In this document: one piece after another, positions 1-8,383 of the stretch
How the letters are laid out: every line of letters starts with the position of its first letter
Numbering within the stretch: position 1 is the first letter of the stretch
Source: Enterococcus_K sp051713825
GTDB lineage: Bacteria > Bacillota > Bacilli > Lactobacillales > Enterococcaceae
DNA: 64,000 nucleotides
Assembly: GCF_051713825.1 (NCBI RefSeq)
Contig: NZ_JBIOQR010000001.1
Coordinates: forward strand, 1,240,001-1,304,000
Direction: 5' to 3'
Translations under genes and position numbers: made by a program
The notes under the pieces: generated by a model
Seen by the model: only the letters and a program-made list of their open reading frames with translations
Database searches by the model: none
Told to the model about the DNA's origin: nothing

Positions 1-147
1 AAAACTGCAAAAAAATAAGATACATATATGTGCTGGATGGTTATGTAATTTAGTTATTGTTATCTATCTTATGAGTCATCTAATCGATAATCAGGGATAA
101 AGTAGAGTCCTCATAAAATAAGAATAATAGGTATTAAAGGAGAAAAA

Positions 148-2547
148 ATGAAATTAAAGAGTAAATTACGTTCTTCATTATTAGTCGGAGGGGTTAGCCT
201 GATCAGTCTTTTCTTTGGACAGACAGTTTCAGCCAATTCTATTGAAACCGATGTACAGAGTAATTCTATCGGTTATGGCACAATCGCTGAAAGAATTGAA
301 GAGCAGAATTCAGTGATGGGGAGTAGTTTAGATCCGTATAAAGTCCTTGGTAGAGGGAAGATGGCACAGTCGCTAGGTGCAAATGACACCTCTTTACCTA
401 GCAAGGATTTTATTGATGTCTCGTCATGGAATGGAGAGATTTCTGTAGATCAGTATAAGAAAATGAAATCTTATGGTGTGCGAGGAGTAGTTGTTAAATT
501 TAGTGAAGGAACGACTTATCAAAGCCCTAAGAGGGGGACACAAGTTAAGAACGCGCAGAGTGCTGGCTTAACTGTTTCAGCCTATCACTATAGCCATTTT
601 GCTTCTGAAGCTGCGGCAAAAAAAGAAGCGAATCATTTTGCTAATACATTAGATAGTGTAGGCGTAGCAAAAAATATTGTGGTTGTAAATGATGCTGAAG
701 ATAACTCAATGGTAGCTGGTAATGTGACAAAAAACTCAGTTGCGTTTGCGAATACGTTAAAAGCAAGGGGCTACTCTAATGTCATCCACTATTCTATGGC
801 ATCTTGGATTACTGGAGTAAATCCTAAGTTGAATCCAAGTACGTTAGGTAAAGCGAATATCTGGGTGGCGCAATATCCATATAAGCCTAGTAAAGATAAA
901 TTAATGCATACGGGTTATGCAGCTTGGCAATGGGCTTCTGATATGACTTTCCCAAATGTTAATACGGCAATTGGTGGACAGTTCGATATCAATATGGACT
1001 ATTTAGGCCGATTCACGAATAACAAATATGATTCAATAAGCAAAGAGACAAAAACAAGTTTTAAAGCAAAAATAAAAGAAATAGAGATTTCTGATAAGCA
1101 TGGATTATGGGATGGTCTTTATAATACTCGCGAAGGAATAAGATATCTTGGAAAAGGAAGTAAGTTTGCTGGGAAAACCGTAACAATAGAAACAGTAGCG
1201 ACAACTAACAGATCTACTTATTGGAAATTCAAAGTAGCTGGACAAGTTTATTGGTTAGATGTGGCAGCTTTTACACCAGCACTAAATACGATTACCAAAT
1301 CAGAGTCAGTGAATTATAAAATAGTGATAAAAAGTAAAAACGAATCGAGTAAACAAGGTATATGGACTGCCCCATATAATACGACAGTAAGTAACAAAAA
1401 CTTAGGTAATGGTGGAAGTTATGCTGGCCAAAATGTCCGAGTCTCGCGTATAGTGACTTTGAATACAGGAATAACGTACTATGAATTTAAAGTTAACGGA
1501 AAAGTGATTGGCTGGCTTGATAAGAAAGCTTTCTACGAACCGACAATAGAAGAAGTTGTTACAAGTTATCGGGCAAAAATAAATAATGATGCAAAAAAAC
1601 AAGGGATTTGGAGTTCTCCATACAATACACAACCAGGTATTAAAGGTTATGGAAAAGGCAGCCAGTATGTTGGCAGAACAGTTAGCATCACACGTAAAGT
1701 AAAAACAACCCGATCTACCTACCTTGAAACGACATTAAATGGTAAAAAAGTATGGATGGACCAAAAGGCATTTACTCCCATACTGTATACAATAGATAAG
1801 TCAGAGAAAGTGGCATATCAGGTGGTCTTGAGACCAAAAAATGAGTCAAGTAAACAAGGATTATGGACAGCCCCGTGGAATACGACGATAGATGGTAGAT
1901 ATTTGGGTAATGGTGGGGCCTATGCTGGTAAAACTGTTCAAATTTCACGTATTGTGACTTTGAATACAGGAACTGTCTATTATGAGTTTGTGGTTAATGG
2001 AAAAGTGATTGGGTGGTTAGACAAGAAAGCTTTTTACGAACCTAAAGTTTCAGAAACCAATGTAAAATATGACGTAGAGGTAGTTGCTGCTGCTAAAAAT
2101 CAAGGTGTATGGAGTGCACCGTACAATACTGAAGCTAATATTAAGAGTTACGGTAAAGGTCAACAATATATTGGAAAACGTGGAACCGTAGATAAAATTG
2201 TAAAAACAACTCGCTCTACTTATTGGCGAGTTACGATACAAGGGGAGGTCTTTTGGTTAGATTCAATTTCCTTTAAGCAAGTCACCAAAAAATCTATGAC
2301 TAGCAAATCTATTGAGGAAACAATAACCAATACTTCGGATAGCTCCGAAATCAGTAGTGAGTATAGGTCTGAGACTAATTTTAGCACGAGTCTTGAAGAG
2401 TCAACTGAACAGTCAACTGATTCACAAGAGACTAGTATAGACAGTTCTTCTGAAGAGACTATTGAGGAAACAACAGCTTCAACATCTGACACATTCGTTG
2501 AAGCTTCAAGTGAAGTAGAAAAACTAGATGAACTAAGCTTAGATTAG
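148..2547 (+). CDS. Secreted GH25 lysozyme with five GW/SH3-like modules
   Basis: Predicted secreted muramidase of 799 aa acting on peptidoglycan. A signal peptide covers about residues 1-29 (lysine-rich start, hydrophobic core, cleavage near VSA-N). A GH25 catalytic domain lies at about 87-290, with the family acid residues visible at D90 (FIDVSSWNG) and the DxE pair D182/E184 (NDAED). Five modules of about 80 residues follow (about 305-712). Each has a G-[LI]-W-x-x-P-[YW]-N-T core like GW/SH3 wall-binding modules, in an A-B-A-B-A pattern with a 167-residue period. The last 85 residues are a Ser/Thr/Glu-rich tail without LPxTG or a membrane anchor, so attachment is probably non-covalent. The ATG is preceded by AAAGGAG. 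It stands alone, with a hairpin downstream. The GH25 assignment is secure; an autolysin or a secreted lysin are both possible roles. Confidence 0.9.
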   Translation: MKLKSKLRSSLLVGGVSLISLFFGQTVSANSIETDVQSNSIGYGTIAERIEEQNSVMGSSLDPYKVLGRGKMAQSLGANDTSLPSKDFIDVSSWNGEISVDQYKKMKSYGVRGVVVKFSEGTTYQSPKRGTQVKNAQSAGLTVSAYHYSHFASEAAAKKEANHFANTLDSVGVAKNIVVVNDAEDNSMVAGNVTKNSVAFANTLKARGYSNVIHYSMASWITGVNPKLNPSTLGKANIWVAQYPYKPSKDKLMHTGYAAWQWASDMTFPNVNTAIGGQFDINMDYLGRFTNNKYDSISKETKTSFKAKIKEIEISDKHGLWDGLYNTREGIRYLGKGSKFAGKTVTIETVATTNRSTYWKFKVAGQVYWLDVAAFTPALNTITKSESVNYKIVIKSKNESSKQGIWTAPYNTTVSNKNLGNGGSYAGQNVRVSRIVTLNTGITYYEFKVNGKVIGWLDKKAFYEPTIEEVVTSYRAKINNDAKKQGIWSSPYNTQPGIKGYGKGSQYVGRTVSITRKVKTTRSTYLETTLNGKKVWMDQKAFTPILYTIDKSEKVAYQVVLRPKNESSKQGLWTAPWNTTIDGRYLGNGGAYAGKTVQISRIVTLNTGTVYYEFVVNGKVIGWLDKKAFYEPKVSETNVKYDVEVVAAAKNQGVWSAPYNTEANIKSYGKGQQYIGKRGTVDKIVKTTRSTYWRVTIQGEVFWLDSISFKQVTKKSMTSKSIEETITNTSDSSEISSEYRSETNFSTSLEESTEQSTDSQETSIDSSSEETIEETTASTSDTFVEASSEVEKLDELSLD
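1066..2283 (+). repeat. Tandem GW-module repeats in the lysozyme gene
   Basis: Coding repeats for five modules. Modules 1, 3 and 5 share an RSTY signature (residues 355, 522 and 689). Modules 2 and 4 share GWLDKKAFYEP (residues 455 and 622). The spacing is exactly 167 codons (501 bp) each time, and the DNA around 1522 and 2023 is nearly identical. This shows duplication of a two-module unit, and the repeats could recombine. Confidence 0.85.
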
Positions 2548-2643
2548 TAGGGATACAAATAATTCAGTTCATTTGAACTGAAGTCTATGACGCAATGAGT
2601 TTATGTAAGTTCAAAAAAGCTGGAATTCAAGAAAATGCAAGGA

Positions 2644-2703
2644 GCAAGAAATCATTTCATATTTCATGGATTGATTTCTTGCAAGATGTGATTTTGTTTT
2701 TTA
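2644..2703 (+). terminator. Probable terminator of the lysozyme gene
   Basis: Eleven-bp perfect stem GCAAGAAATCA / TGATTTCTTGC (2644-2654 with 2672-2682). The T-rich tract starts some 10 nt after the stem, which is late for a classical intrinsic terminator. Confidence 0.5.
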
Positions 2704-2791
2704 TGGATTTCAGTTTTTTTTTTGTCGAATTTAAATTCAATAAGTAAATTTTTTAGTAAAAAAATATATTGATGAAAACTTTAATAGTTAT

Positions 2792-2820
2792 TTGTAGATT
2801 ATCAAAATACGTGATATTCT
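2792..2820 (+). promoter_or_regulatory. Sigma-A promoter of the GtrB-like gene
   Basis: TTGTAG (-35, 2792-2797), 17-bp spacer, TATTCT (-10, 2815-2820) with an extended TG two bases upstream of the -10. It lies about 45 bp before the GTG start. Confidence 0.55.
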
Positions 2821-2863
2821 TATGTGTATGTAAAAATCATAGTGCTTTTGAGGTGAATATAAA

Positions 2864-3811
2864 GTGGAAACAATTTTAACAATAGTTGTTCCTTGCTACA
2901 ATGAAGAAGAGGTATTACCCATCTCCAGTAAGGAATTATTGTCATTTTTATTAAAAATGATTGAAATAAATAAAATTAGTGATGCCAGTCAAATTATGTT
3001 TGTTGATGATGGTAGTAGAGATAAAACTTGGGAAATTATAGAAAGGTTATCGAGCGAAGATTCACATTATACGGGTATCAAGTTTAGTCGTAATTTTGGG
3101 CACCAAAATGCTTTAGTTGCTGGATTGACCTGTGCGGAGCCTTATTCTGATGCAATTGTGACGATTGATGCTGACCTTCAAGATGATATCAATACAATTG
3201 AAAAAATGATTGATGAATTTCACAATGAGCATGATGTTGTCTATGGTGTACGAGGAAATCGTGATACAGATACCGCGTTTAAACGGCGAACTGCAGAAGG
3301 TTTCTATGGTGTGATGAAAAAGCTAGGTATTAACATGGTTCCTAACCATGCAGATTTTCGTTTGCTGAGTAAACGTGCTACACAAACGTTATTACAGTTT
3401 AAAGAAGAAAATCTTTTTCTAAGGGGAATGGTTCCATTAGTTGGTTATCCATCTGCCAAAGTATTTTATTCTAGGAATGAACGAGCAGCTGGTGAGTCAA
3501 AGTACCCTCTAAAAAAAATGTTGAGTTTTGCGTTCGAAGGAATTACCTCCTTTTCCATCGCACCAATTAAATTTATTAGAAATCTAGGTTTCTTTATTTT
3601 ATTGATTGGCGTGATCTATTTAGCCTATATTTTTGGGCGGAACATCTCTGGAAATACTGTAAGTGGCTGGTCTTCGATTGTTGGAAGTATTTGGCTCGTT
3701 GGTGGAATTCAAATGATAAGTTTATCTATTGTGGGTGAGTATATTGGGAAAATTTATACTGAAGTGAAGAGAAGACCAAGGTTTGTTATTGAAAAGAATT
3801 TAAAAAAATAA
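2864..3811 (+). CDS. GT2 glycosyltransferase, GtrB/CsbB (undecaprenyl-phosphate sugar) type
   Basis: Membrane glycosyltransferase of 315 aa, expected to move a sugar from a nucleotide donor to undecaprenyl phosphate for later transfer to a surface polymer. An N-terminal GT-A domain shows VVPCYNEEE (about 8-16), DDGSRD (about 47) and the metal-binding DADLQDD (about 103). A conserved R-x-x-R-x-x-GxSKY segment follows, then two membrane segments at about 238-258 and 270-292, the classic GtrB/CsbB/DPM1-like layout. The GTG start has AGGTGA 7 bp upstream. It is monocistronic, with its own promoter and a probable terminator. The sugar and acceptor cannot be told from sequence. No GtrA-type flippase lies beside it. 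Confidence 0.85.
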   Translation: METILTIVVPCYNEEEVLPISSKELLSFLLKMIEINKISDASQIMFVDDGSRDKTWEIIERLSSEDSHYTGIKFSRNFGHQNALVAGLTCAEPYSDAIVTIDADLQDDINTIEKMIDEFHNEHDVVYGVRGNRDTDTAFKRRTAEGFYGVMKKLGINMVPNHADFRLLSKRATQTLLQFKEENLFLRGMVPLVGYPSAKVFYSRNERAAGESKYPLKKMLSFAFEGITSFSIAPIKFIRNLGFFILLIGVIYLAYIFGRNISGNTVSGWSSIVGSIWLVGGIQMISLSIVGEYIGKIYTEVKRRPRFVIEKNLKK

Positions 3812-3816
3812 ATGAG

Positions 3817-3876
3817 AAAGGGAGTTATAATCAAAAGGACAGTAATCCTGATTGGTTGCAACTGCCTTCTTTTTTA
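3817..3876 (+). terminator. Possible terminator after the GtrB-like gene
   Basis: An interrupted stem pairs AAGGGAGTT with AACTGCCTT, ending in CTTTTTT. The stem has bulges, so the call is moderate. Confidence 0.4.
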
Positions 3877-3953
3877 GTACCATTTGCTAGTAAAAAGTAA
3901 CTAAATTTCATTTTAAAAAAATAAAAAATAAATGAAAGAACTAGGTGATAGTT

Positions 3954-4919
3954 GTGATTATTAAAAAAGTACACGGATCGGAAAATGATTTTTTCTTGTT
4001 AGACCAGATGGAAGATGCACCGAAACTTTCCGTAAATGAACTAGATGAGTTAAGAAAAAATCTTTGTTCTAGAGAATATGGTTTGTTAGGTGGAGCGGAT
4101 GGGCTGTTATTAGTGGAAGAATCAAAACAAAATTCAGCACTCGGCAAAATGCGTGTAATTAATAGTGATGGTAGGCAAGCGAGTATGTGTGGGAACGGTT
4201 TAAGAACGGTTGCCCGTTACTTGTCAGAAAAAACTGGTGAGATCTCATTTAAAGTGGAAACAATGTTTGCCGACTTAAAAGTTAGGCAAACGACAGTATT
4301 GGCAGAAGGCGTGAAAACTTACCAAGTAGAGATTTCGCCGGTTAGTTTTGAACCACAAACGATTCCTGTAAATGCTGAGGAACCAATTATCAATCAAATT
4401 TTACCCGAATTGTCAGAAACAATCCTCTTTTCTGCGGTAGCGGTGCCCAATCCACATTTAATCGCTTTTGTTAATCATGAGTTATTGATGAGCGATGAAT
4501 TTGAACGAATTGCTCGTTTAGTCAATGATCAAAACGCGCTGTTTCCAGATGGAGTTAATGTGAGCTTCGTCGAAATCGTTACTGATAACGAGTTGTTTGT
4601 TCGGACATTCGAGCGTGGGGTGGGCTTTACAAGCGCGTGTGGGACAGCCATGTGTGCAAGTAGCTTGATGTACAACTTGCTTCACGGAGGAGAATTTTAT
4701 CAAGAAATTACCGTCTGCAACGTTGGTGGCTTGGTAAAAACAGTTGTCCATGAAGAAGAGGGAACCTATTGGATGGAATTGATTGGGAATGCGACGGTTA
4801 CTCATGAGATAGAAGGAGAGCTTGAGGTGTTTCTTCAGAAAAAATTTGACCAATTATCAATAGAAGAGACAAGTGAACAACAAGCTTACCGAAATTTCCT
4901 AGATAGAGTTCTCAAATAA
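3954..4919 (+). CDS. dapF: Diaminopimelate epimerase
   Basis: Cofactor-independent epimerase (EC 5.1.1.7) converting LL- to meso-diaminopimelate in the lysine pathway; 321 aa, cytoplasmic. The substrate-binding start motif reads VHGSENDFF where many homologues have HGxGNDF. The two catalytic cysteines sit in SMCGNGLR and in the FTSACGTAMC segment. The GTG at 3954 is preferred over one at 3945 because AGGTGAT lies 5-6 bp before it and the upstream one would overlap that site. No other dap or lys gene is adjacent, which is unusual. The cold-shock gene follows with its own promoter. Confidence 0.9.
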   Translation: MIIKKVHGSENDFFLLDQMEDAPKLSVNELDELRKNLCSREYGLLGGADGLLLVEESKQNSALGKMRVINSDGRQASMCGNGLRTVARYLSEKTGEISFKVETMFADLKVRQTTVLAEGVKTYQVEISPVSFEPQTIPVNAEEPIINQILPELSETILFSAVAVPNPHLIAFVNHELLMSDEFERIARLVNDQNALFPDGVNVSFVEIVTDNELFVRTFERGVGFTSACGTAMCASSLMYNLLHGGEFYQEITVCNVGGLVKTVVHEEEGTYWMELIGNATVTHEIEGELEVFLQKKFDQLSIEETSEQQAYRNFLDRVLK

Positions 4920-4932
4920 TCTTAAAATGCTA

Positions 4933-4961
4933 TTGCTAGCGTTTTCACTCTTGGGTATAAT
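4933..4961 (+). promoter_or_regulatory. Sigma-A promoter of the cold-shock gene
   Basis: TTGCTA (4933-4938), 17-bp spacer, perfect TATAAT (4956-4961). The predicted leader to the ATG at 5010 is only about 40 nt, short for a cold-induced csp gene. Confidence 0.75.
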
Positions 4962-5009
4962 AACCTTGGCGATGAAATTATTCGTTAAAAATCTTTGGAG
5001 GCTAGATAC

Positions 5010-5210
5010 ATGGAACATGGAAAAGTAAAATGGTTCAATAATGAAAAAGGATTTGGATTTATTACTGTTGATGGCGGAGACGATGTATTTGTACACTTTT
5101 CAGCAATTCAAGGAGATGGCTTTAAATCTCTTGAAGAAGGTCAAGAAGTTGAGTTCTCAATTGTTGAAGGTAACCGTGGACCGCAAGCTGCAGAAGTAAC
5201 AAAATTATAA
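5010..5210 (+). CDS. csp: CspA-family cold-shock protein
   Basis: Small single-domain nucleic-acid chaperone (66 aa) that binds single-stranded RNA and DNA. The sequence is one OB-fold cold-shock domain with RNP1 (KGFGFI) and RNP2 (VFVHF) intact. It starts with MEHGKVKWFN, the usual family start. The ATG at 5010 has TTTGGAGG 7 bp upstream; a TTG frame opening at 4995 overlaps this site and is rejected. It has its own promoter and a strong terminator. Whether it is cold-induced cannot be told; the leader is too short for the long thermosensor leader of E. coli cspA. Confidence 0.95.
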   Translation: MEHGKVKWFNNEKGFGFITVDGGDDVFVHFSAIQGDGFKSLEEGQEVEFSIVEGNRGPQAAEVTKL

Positions 5211-5228
5211 TCACTAATTATCATTGTT

Positions 5229-5253
5229 AACAGGTGCTCAGCGCCTGTTTTTT
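5229..5253 (+). terminator. Terminator of the cold-shock gene
   Basis: Nine-bp stem AACAGGTGC / GCGCCTGTT (one G-U pair) with a 3-nt loop, running directly into T6. Confidence 0.9.
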
Positions 5254-5599
5254 GTTAACGACTTTAGTCTGTTGAACACGCGAAGCTTGGGAAACAATAA
5301 ACCACCTAGATATGCTTCGTATACTGGACTTTTTATAGTTCAGTGTCCTGTATAGGGGTAAGCATATTCATTTGAAGGGTGGTTTTGATTCTTAAAAATT
5401 TTTATGAATTAAGTAACTCTTATGTTTCTTCGACTGAATTAGAAATTTTTGATATTTGTAAAAATTTATATGCTATTATTATAAAGGGAAACGATGTTGC
5501 CATAATTGATTGCTTAAATGTAGTATAATCGTTTTAGATTAGCTCTATTTGAAGTAATCAAGTAATTTTTGCACTTAAATTTGGAGGAATAGAAAATAT
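5254..5599. other. Intergenic region before the glycerophosphotransferase gene
   Basis: About 346 bp without a gene. It contains a large imperfect inverted repeat (listed separately) and an AT-rich stretch with a -10-like TATAAT at 5524-5529 lacking a well-spaced -35. No coding remnant was recognised. Confidence 0.6.
5299..5385. repeat. 87-bp imperfect inverted repeat or structured element
   Basis: Three nested complementary blocks. AAACCACC (5299-5306) pairs with GGTGGTTT (5378-5385). ATATGCTT (5310-5317) pairs with AAGCATAT (5360-5367). TATACTGGAC (5320-5329) pairs with GTCCTGTATA (5345-5354) with one T-T mismatch. The 15-nt apical loop is AT-rich. It could fold as a long RNA or DNA hairpin, or be a small MITE-like remnant. 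It matches no riboswitch I recognise and has no downstream U-tract. Confidence 0.7.
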
Positions 5600-7924
5600 A
5601 TGGAAGTGACAAAGGTCATTAAAGATGTTATTTTTTTGATTGAGGCTGAATGTAATTCAATTACGTTCGGTATACAAGGTTCTAAAATAAAGATAGCGAT
5701 TACGGAAGATATGTTAATAAACTCAGAGGAAATTACTTTAGTTAAAGATATTGATGTTGAGGTAGAGTCGGGACTTGCTGCTATCTTTACCTATGCAGAA
5801 GTTGAGTATTATATTCATATAAATGATGCCAATGTATACTGTACACCGTACTTAAATGGTCATTCGTCCATGAGTGTTGATCTGGATGTAGTTTTATATA
5901 GTCCGCGTTTTGAATTGATTAGTACGAGATATTCCTACTCATTGGTGGATAATATTTCAAAGAATAAAGTAGATATAGATTCAAATTTATTTAATATAGG
6001 TGTAACAGAGGTTTTATTAGGAAAAACTCGCAATTCGAATGAACCATATATATATGCGAAAGTATCATATAAAAACTTTAATTCGTTTCTTGAATATACG
6101 ATAGCTACTGAATCATATAGTCTAAAATCACTAAATTATTATTTTTATTACAATCCAGAAGGTATTCAGGTTGATTTTAAATCAAATAATCAAATGATTT
6201 TATCGTATGAAGGAAATGAAATTACTTGCTTAATAAGTAAGTTAGTTTCAGAAAAGAAAATCTTACTACCTAAAGTATTTACTAATGGATTAACAAAACC
6301 TATTTTCTTGAAATTGAATAATTATGTATTTCTATTAAAATATATTCCTAGTGAAGGAAAATCATTTATTTTTTATGATAAAAGAGCTGACTTGCTCTTT
6401 AATAAAACTAATTTTTATTTTAAAAACTCAAGTGAAGGTATAACTTTACATGGTTTTATTGATTATAAAAATAATATACCAATTGACTCAGCATATACTA
6501 ATAGGGGAATTTTTTTAGGGAAGGTTGTTTGGCATGGGGCAAAAAAGTTTACAGTAAAAATTCCATCTGAAAGACTTATAAATATTAAGAATATTCATTC
6601 GACTATCATGTTTAAAACAAATAATAAACCTATTCATTCTGCCTATTTTCAGTCAGAAAAAGAAGTCAAACATCTGTTTAGTTTACCTTTTTTAGTGGGT
6701 GAGAATGCTTATATTCCAAGGCTATATGATTCTAATGTTTTTGGAATTACCAAGCTTCCGAAGTTACCTGTATATGAAAAAAAACATCAGTTTCAAGTGA
6801 ATCTGGCTTATTATTTATCTAAATTGGCGAAACCGTTTGTTAGAAATAAAATCAATTTATATTTCGAGAAGGATGCAAAAAGAGCCTGTGAGTCTAGTTT
6901 ATATGTATTTGACAAGGTTCAAAGCATGTCGGAATTAAAATCCAAAAATTTCTTCATTCTAGATACTGATTCTCCTCAATTTAATGATATGAAAGAAAAA
7001 TTTGGGGATAAAATTATCTCACGTTTTTCATTTAGACATTATTATTATATTTTTATGTCAGATACATTTATTGCTAGTGAATTAAGTAATCATGTAATAG
7101 CTACACGAGTATTAAATGATAAATTAAACACTAAAATTAGAAAAACACCGCTATATTTCCTACAACATGGTATCATGTTTGCTAAACCCGTTGATAATCC
7201 AATGGCGATGGGCTTTCACAAAATTAATCAAGTAAACAACGTGAGGAAGAATGTAATCAGTTCTGATTTAGAGGCAAAAGAGTTTTACAAAATGGGTTAT
7301 GACGATTCTGATTTGATGAAAACTGGACTACCTAAGTTAGATGGTGCATTTTTAAAAGATACTGCGGACAAAATCACGTATATGCCAACATGGAGATTTT
7401 GGGAAGAATCATATGTTATCAATGATGACATAGAAAATACGACCTATTTTAAATCACTTATGACAGTAATCAAGTTATTTGAACGTGAAGGTTTAATAGA
7501 TAGATTATTGATAGCTCCGCATAATAAATTTTCAGAATATATTTACAATCACATGAATGAATATAAGGATATAATCTGTGTTGATCCAACTGAAGCTTTA
7601 GAGGTTTCAGTGATTTTTATTACGGATTATTCTTCAATAATATATGATGCTGCGTATCGAGGTGCATTTCCAATATTTTATTGGAAGGATTCAGATTACT
7701 TGATAGATAAATACCAAGCTATTCCCCCAGTCAACAAAACAAATGCACCAGGTGTTATTGCTTGGACTGATGAAGAATTGATGATTGCAGTCAAAGATGC
7801 TATTAAAGATAACTATCATTTAAGTCAAGATATTGTAAATAAATACAGAATGGTGAATGAATTTTACGATAACAAAAATACTGAACGGGTTATAGATTAT
7901 TTATTGAAAGATGATATTTTGTAG
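5600..7924 (+). CDS. CDP-glycerol glycerophosphotransferase family protein (TagF/TarF-like)
   Basis: Predicted transferase (774 aa) that adds glycerol phosphate from CDP-glycerol to a teichoic acid or glycopolymer chain at the inner membrane face. The C-terminal half (about 400-774) is the glycerophosphotransferase domain. It has a QHG motif (about 522-524), a second conserved histidine in APHNK (about 641) and TDYSS (about 674). The first 350-400 residues match nothing I can name and may be an acceptor or polymer-recognition region. The ATG follows GGAGGA. The gene looks more AT-rich than its neighbours. tagD, which makes the donor, lies downstream in the same locus. Polymerase versus single-unit transferase cannot be decided. 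Confidence 0.85.
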   Translation: MEVTKVIKDVIFLIEAECNSITFGIQGSKIKIAITEDMLINSEEITLVKDIDVEVESGLAAIFTYAEVEYYIHINDANVYCTPYLNGHSSMSVDLDVVLYSPRFELISTRYSYSLVDNISKNKVDIDSNLFNIGVTEVLLGKTRNSNEPYIYAKVSYKNFNSFLEYTIATESYSLKSLNYYFYYNPEGIQVDFKSNNQMILSYEGNEITCLISKLVSEKKILLPKVFTNGLTKPIFLKLNNYVFLLKYIPSEGKSFIFYDKRADLLFNKTNFYFKNSSEGITLHGFIDYKNNIPIDSAYTNRGIFLGKVVWHGAKKFTVKIPSERLINIKNIHSTIMFKTNNKPIHSAYFQSEKEVKHLFSLPFLVGENAYIPRLYDSNVFGITKLPKLPVYEKKHQFQVNLAYYLSKLAKPFVRNKINLYFEKDAKRACESSLYVFDKVQSMSELKSKNFFILDTDSPQFNDMKEKFGDKIISRFSFRHYYYIFMSDTFIASELSNHVIATRVLNDKLNTKIRKTPLYFLQHGIMFAKPVDNPMAMGFHKINQVNNVRKNVISSDLEAKEFYKMGYDDSDLMKTGLPKLDGAFLKDTADKITYMPTWRFWEESYVINDDIENTTYFKSLMTVIKLFEREGLIDRLLIAPHNKFSEYIYNHMNEYKDIICVDPTEALEVSVIFITDYSSIIYDAAYRGAFPIFYWKDSDYLIDKYQAIPPVNKTNAPGVIAWTDEELMIAVKDAIKDNYHLSQDIVNKYRMVNEFYDNKNTERVIDYLLKDDIL

Positions 7925-7955
7925 TCCAACTGATGATGAATAAAATATTATACAA

Positions 7956-8009
7956 CTTATATCTATTGATCATATATCCAAAAACGTGGTCGATAGATAT
8001 AGGTTTTTT
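7956..8009 (+). terminator. Strong terminator after the glycerophosphotransferase gene
   Basis: Sixteen-bp stem with only G-U exceptions (7956-7971 with 7988-8003) followed by T6. It separates this gene from the following cluster. Confidence 0.9.
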
Positions 8010-8023
8010 CGTGTGGAAAACAC

Positions 8024-8052
8024 TTGCTTGAAGGACCGTTCATGGTTATACT
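8024..8052 (+). promoter_or_regulatory. Promoter of the polysaccharide gene cluster
   Basis: TTGCTT (8024-8029), 17-bp spacer, TATACT (8047-8052). It lies just after the terminator and 70 bp before the broken sugar-transferase gene, so it probably drives the downstream genes. Confidence 0.65.
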
Positions 8053-8121
8053 GTGTAAAGTGAAACTAGGCAAAATTTTAATGACAATGAAATGAGTGAC
8101 TTTTGTTGATTGAAGATAAAA

Positions 8122-8364
8122 ATGAATAACACAGATAAATCTGCAATCTATCCAAATCCGAGCTTGGCTTTTCTCTTATTTAAAAGAGTACTTGATATTA
8201 TTGGGGCTTCTATAGGGATGATTTTCTTTTTATTAGTTGCTGTGATTTTATGAGTAACTTATTTTTTTAGTGAGAAAAATAAAGGACCGTTAATTTTCAG
8301 CCAAACGAGAGTAGGAAAAGATGGTAAGAAATTTGAAATCTATAAATTTCGTTCCATGTACTGA
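8122..8364 (+). pseudogene. Remnant of undecaprenyl-phosphate sugar-1-phosphate transferase
   Basis: Degraded first part of a bacterial sugar transferase (CpsE/WbaP C-terminal-domain family), the enzyme that starts repeat-unit assembly on undecaprenyl phosphate. The frame from ATG 8122 reads FKRVLDIIGASIGM, a membrane segment, then an in-frame TGA at 8251-8253. The same frame continues through the family motifs GPLIFSQTRVGKDG and FEIYKFRSM and stops at TGA 8362-8364. The C-terminal half, with the conserved DELPQ and GPRP region, is absent. The DUF4422 gene begins 20 bp later. Loss of the initiating enzyme means another priming enzyme must serve the locus if it is active. Confidence 0.85.
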
Positions 8365-8383
8365 AAAAAGAAGGAGCACATTA

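Larger units (their letters stand above)
2548..2863. other. Intergenic region after the lysozyme gene
   Basis: About 316 bp without a gene. It holds a perfect 9-bp palindromic hairpin at 2563-2582 (TTCAGTTCA, 2-nt loop), a longer hairpin at 2644-2682, an AT-rich stretch, and the promoter of the next gene. No coding remnant was recognised. Confidence 0.6.

Noticed and set aside
2220..2492. 90-aa minus-strand frame rich in Ser and Val inside the lysozyme gene.
   Set aside because: Antisense shadow of the Ser/Thr/Glu-rich tail of the lysozyme; no ribosome site.
4934..4948. cre-like sequence TGCTAGCGTTTTCA over the csp promoter.
   Set aside because: Two mismatches at normally fixed positions and no reason for carbon control of this gene.
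5497..5529. Promoter TTGCCA ... TATAAT before the glycerophosphotransferase gene.
   Set aside because: The spacer is 21 bp, too long; only the -10-like element is noted.
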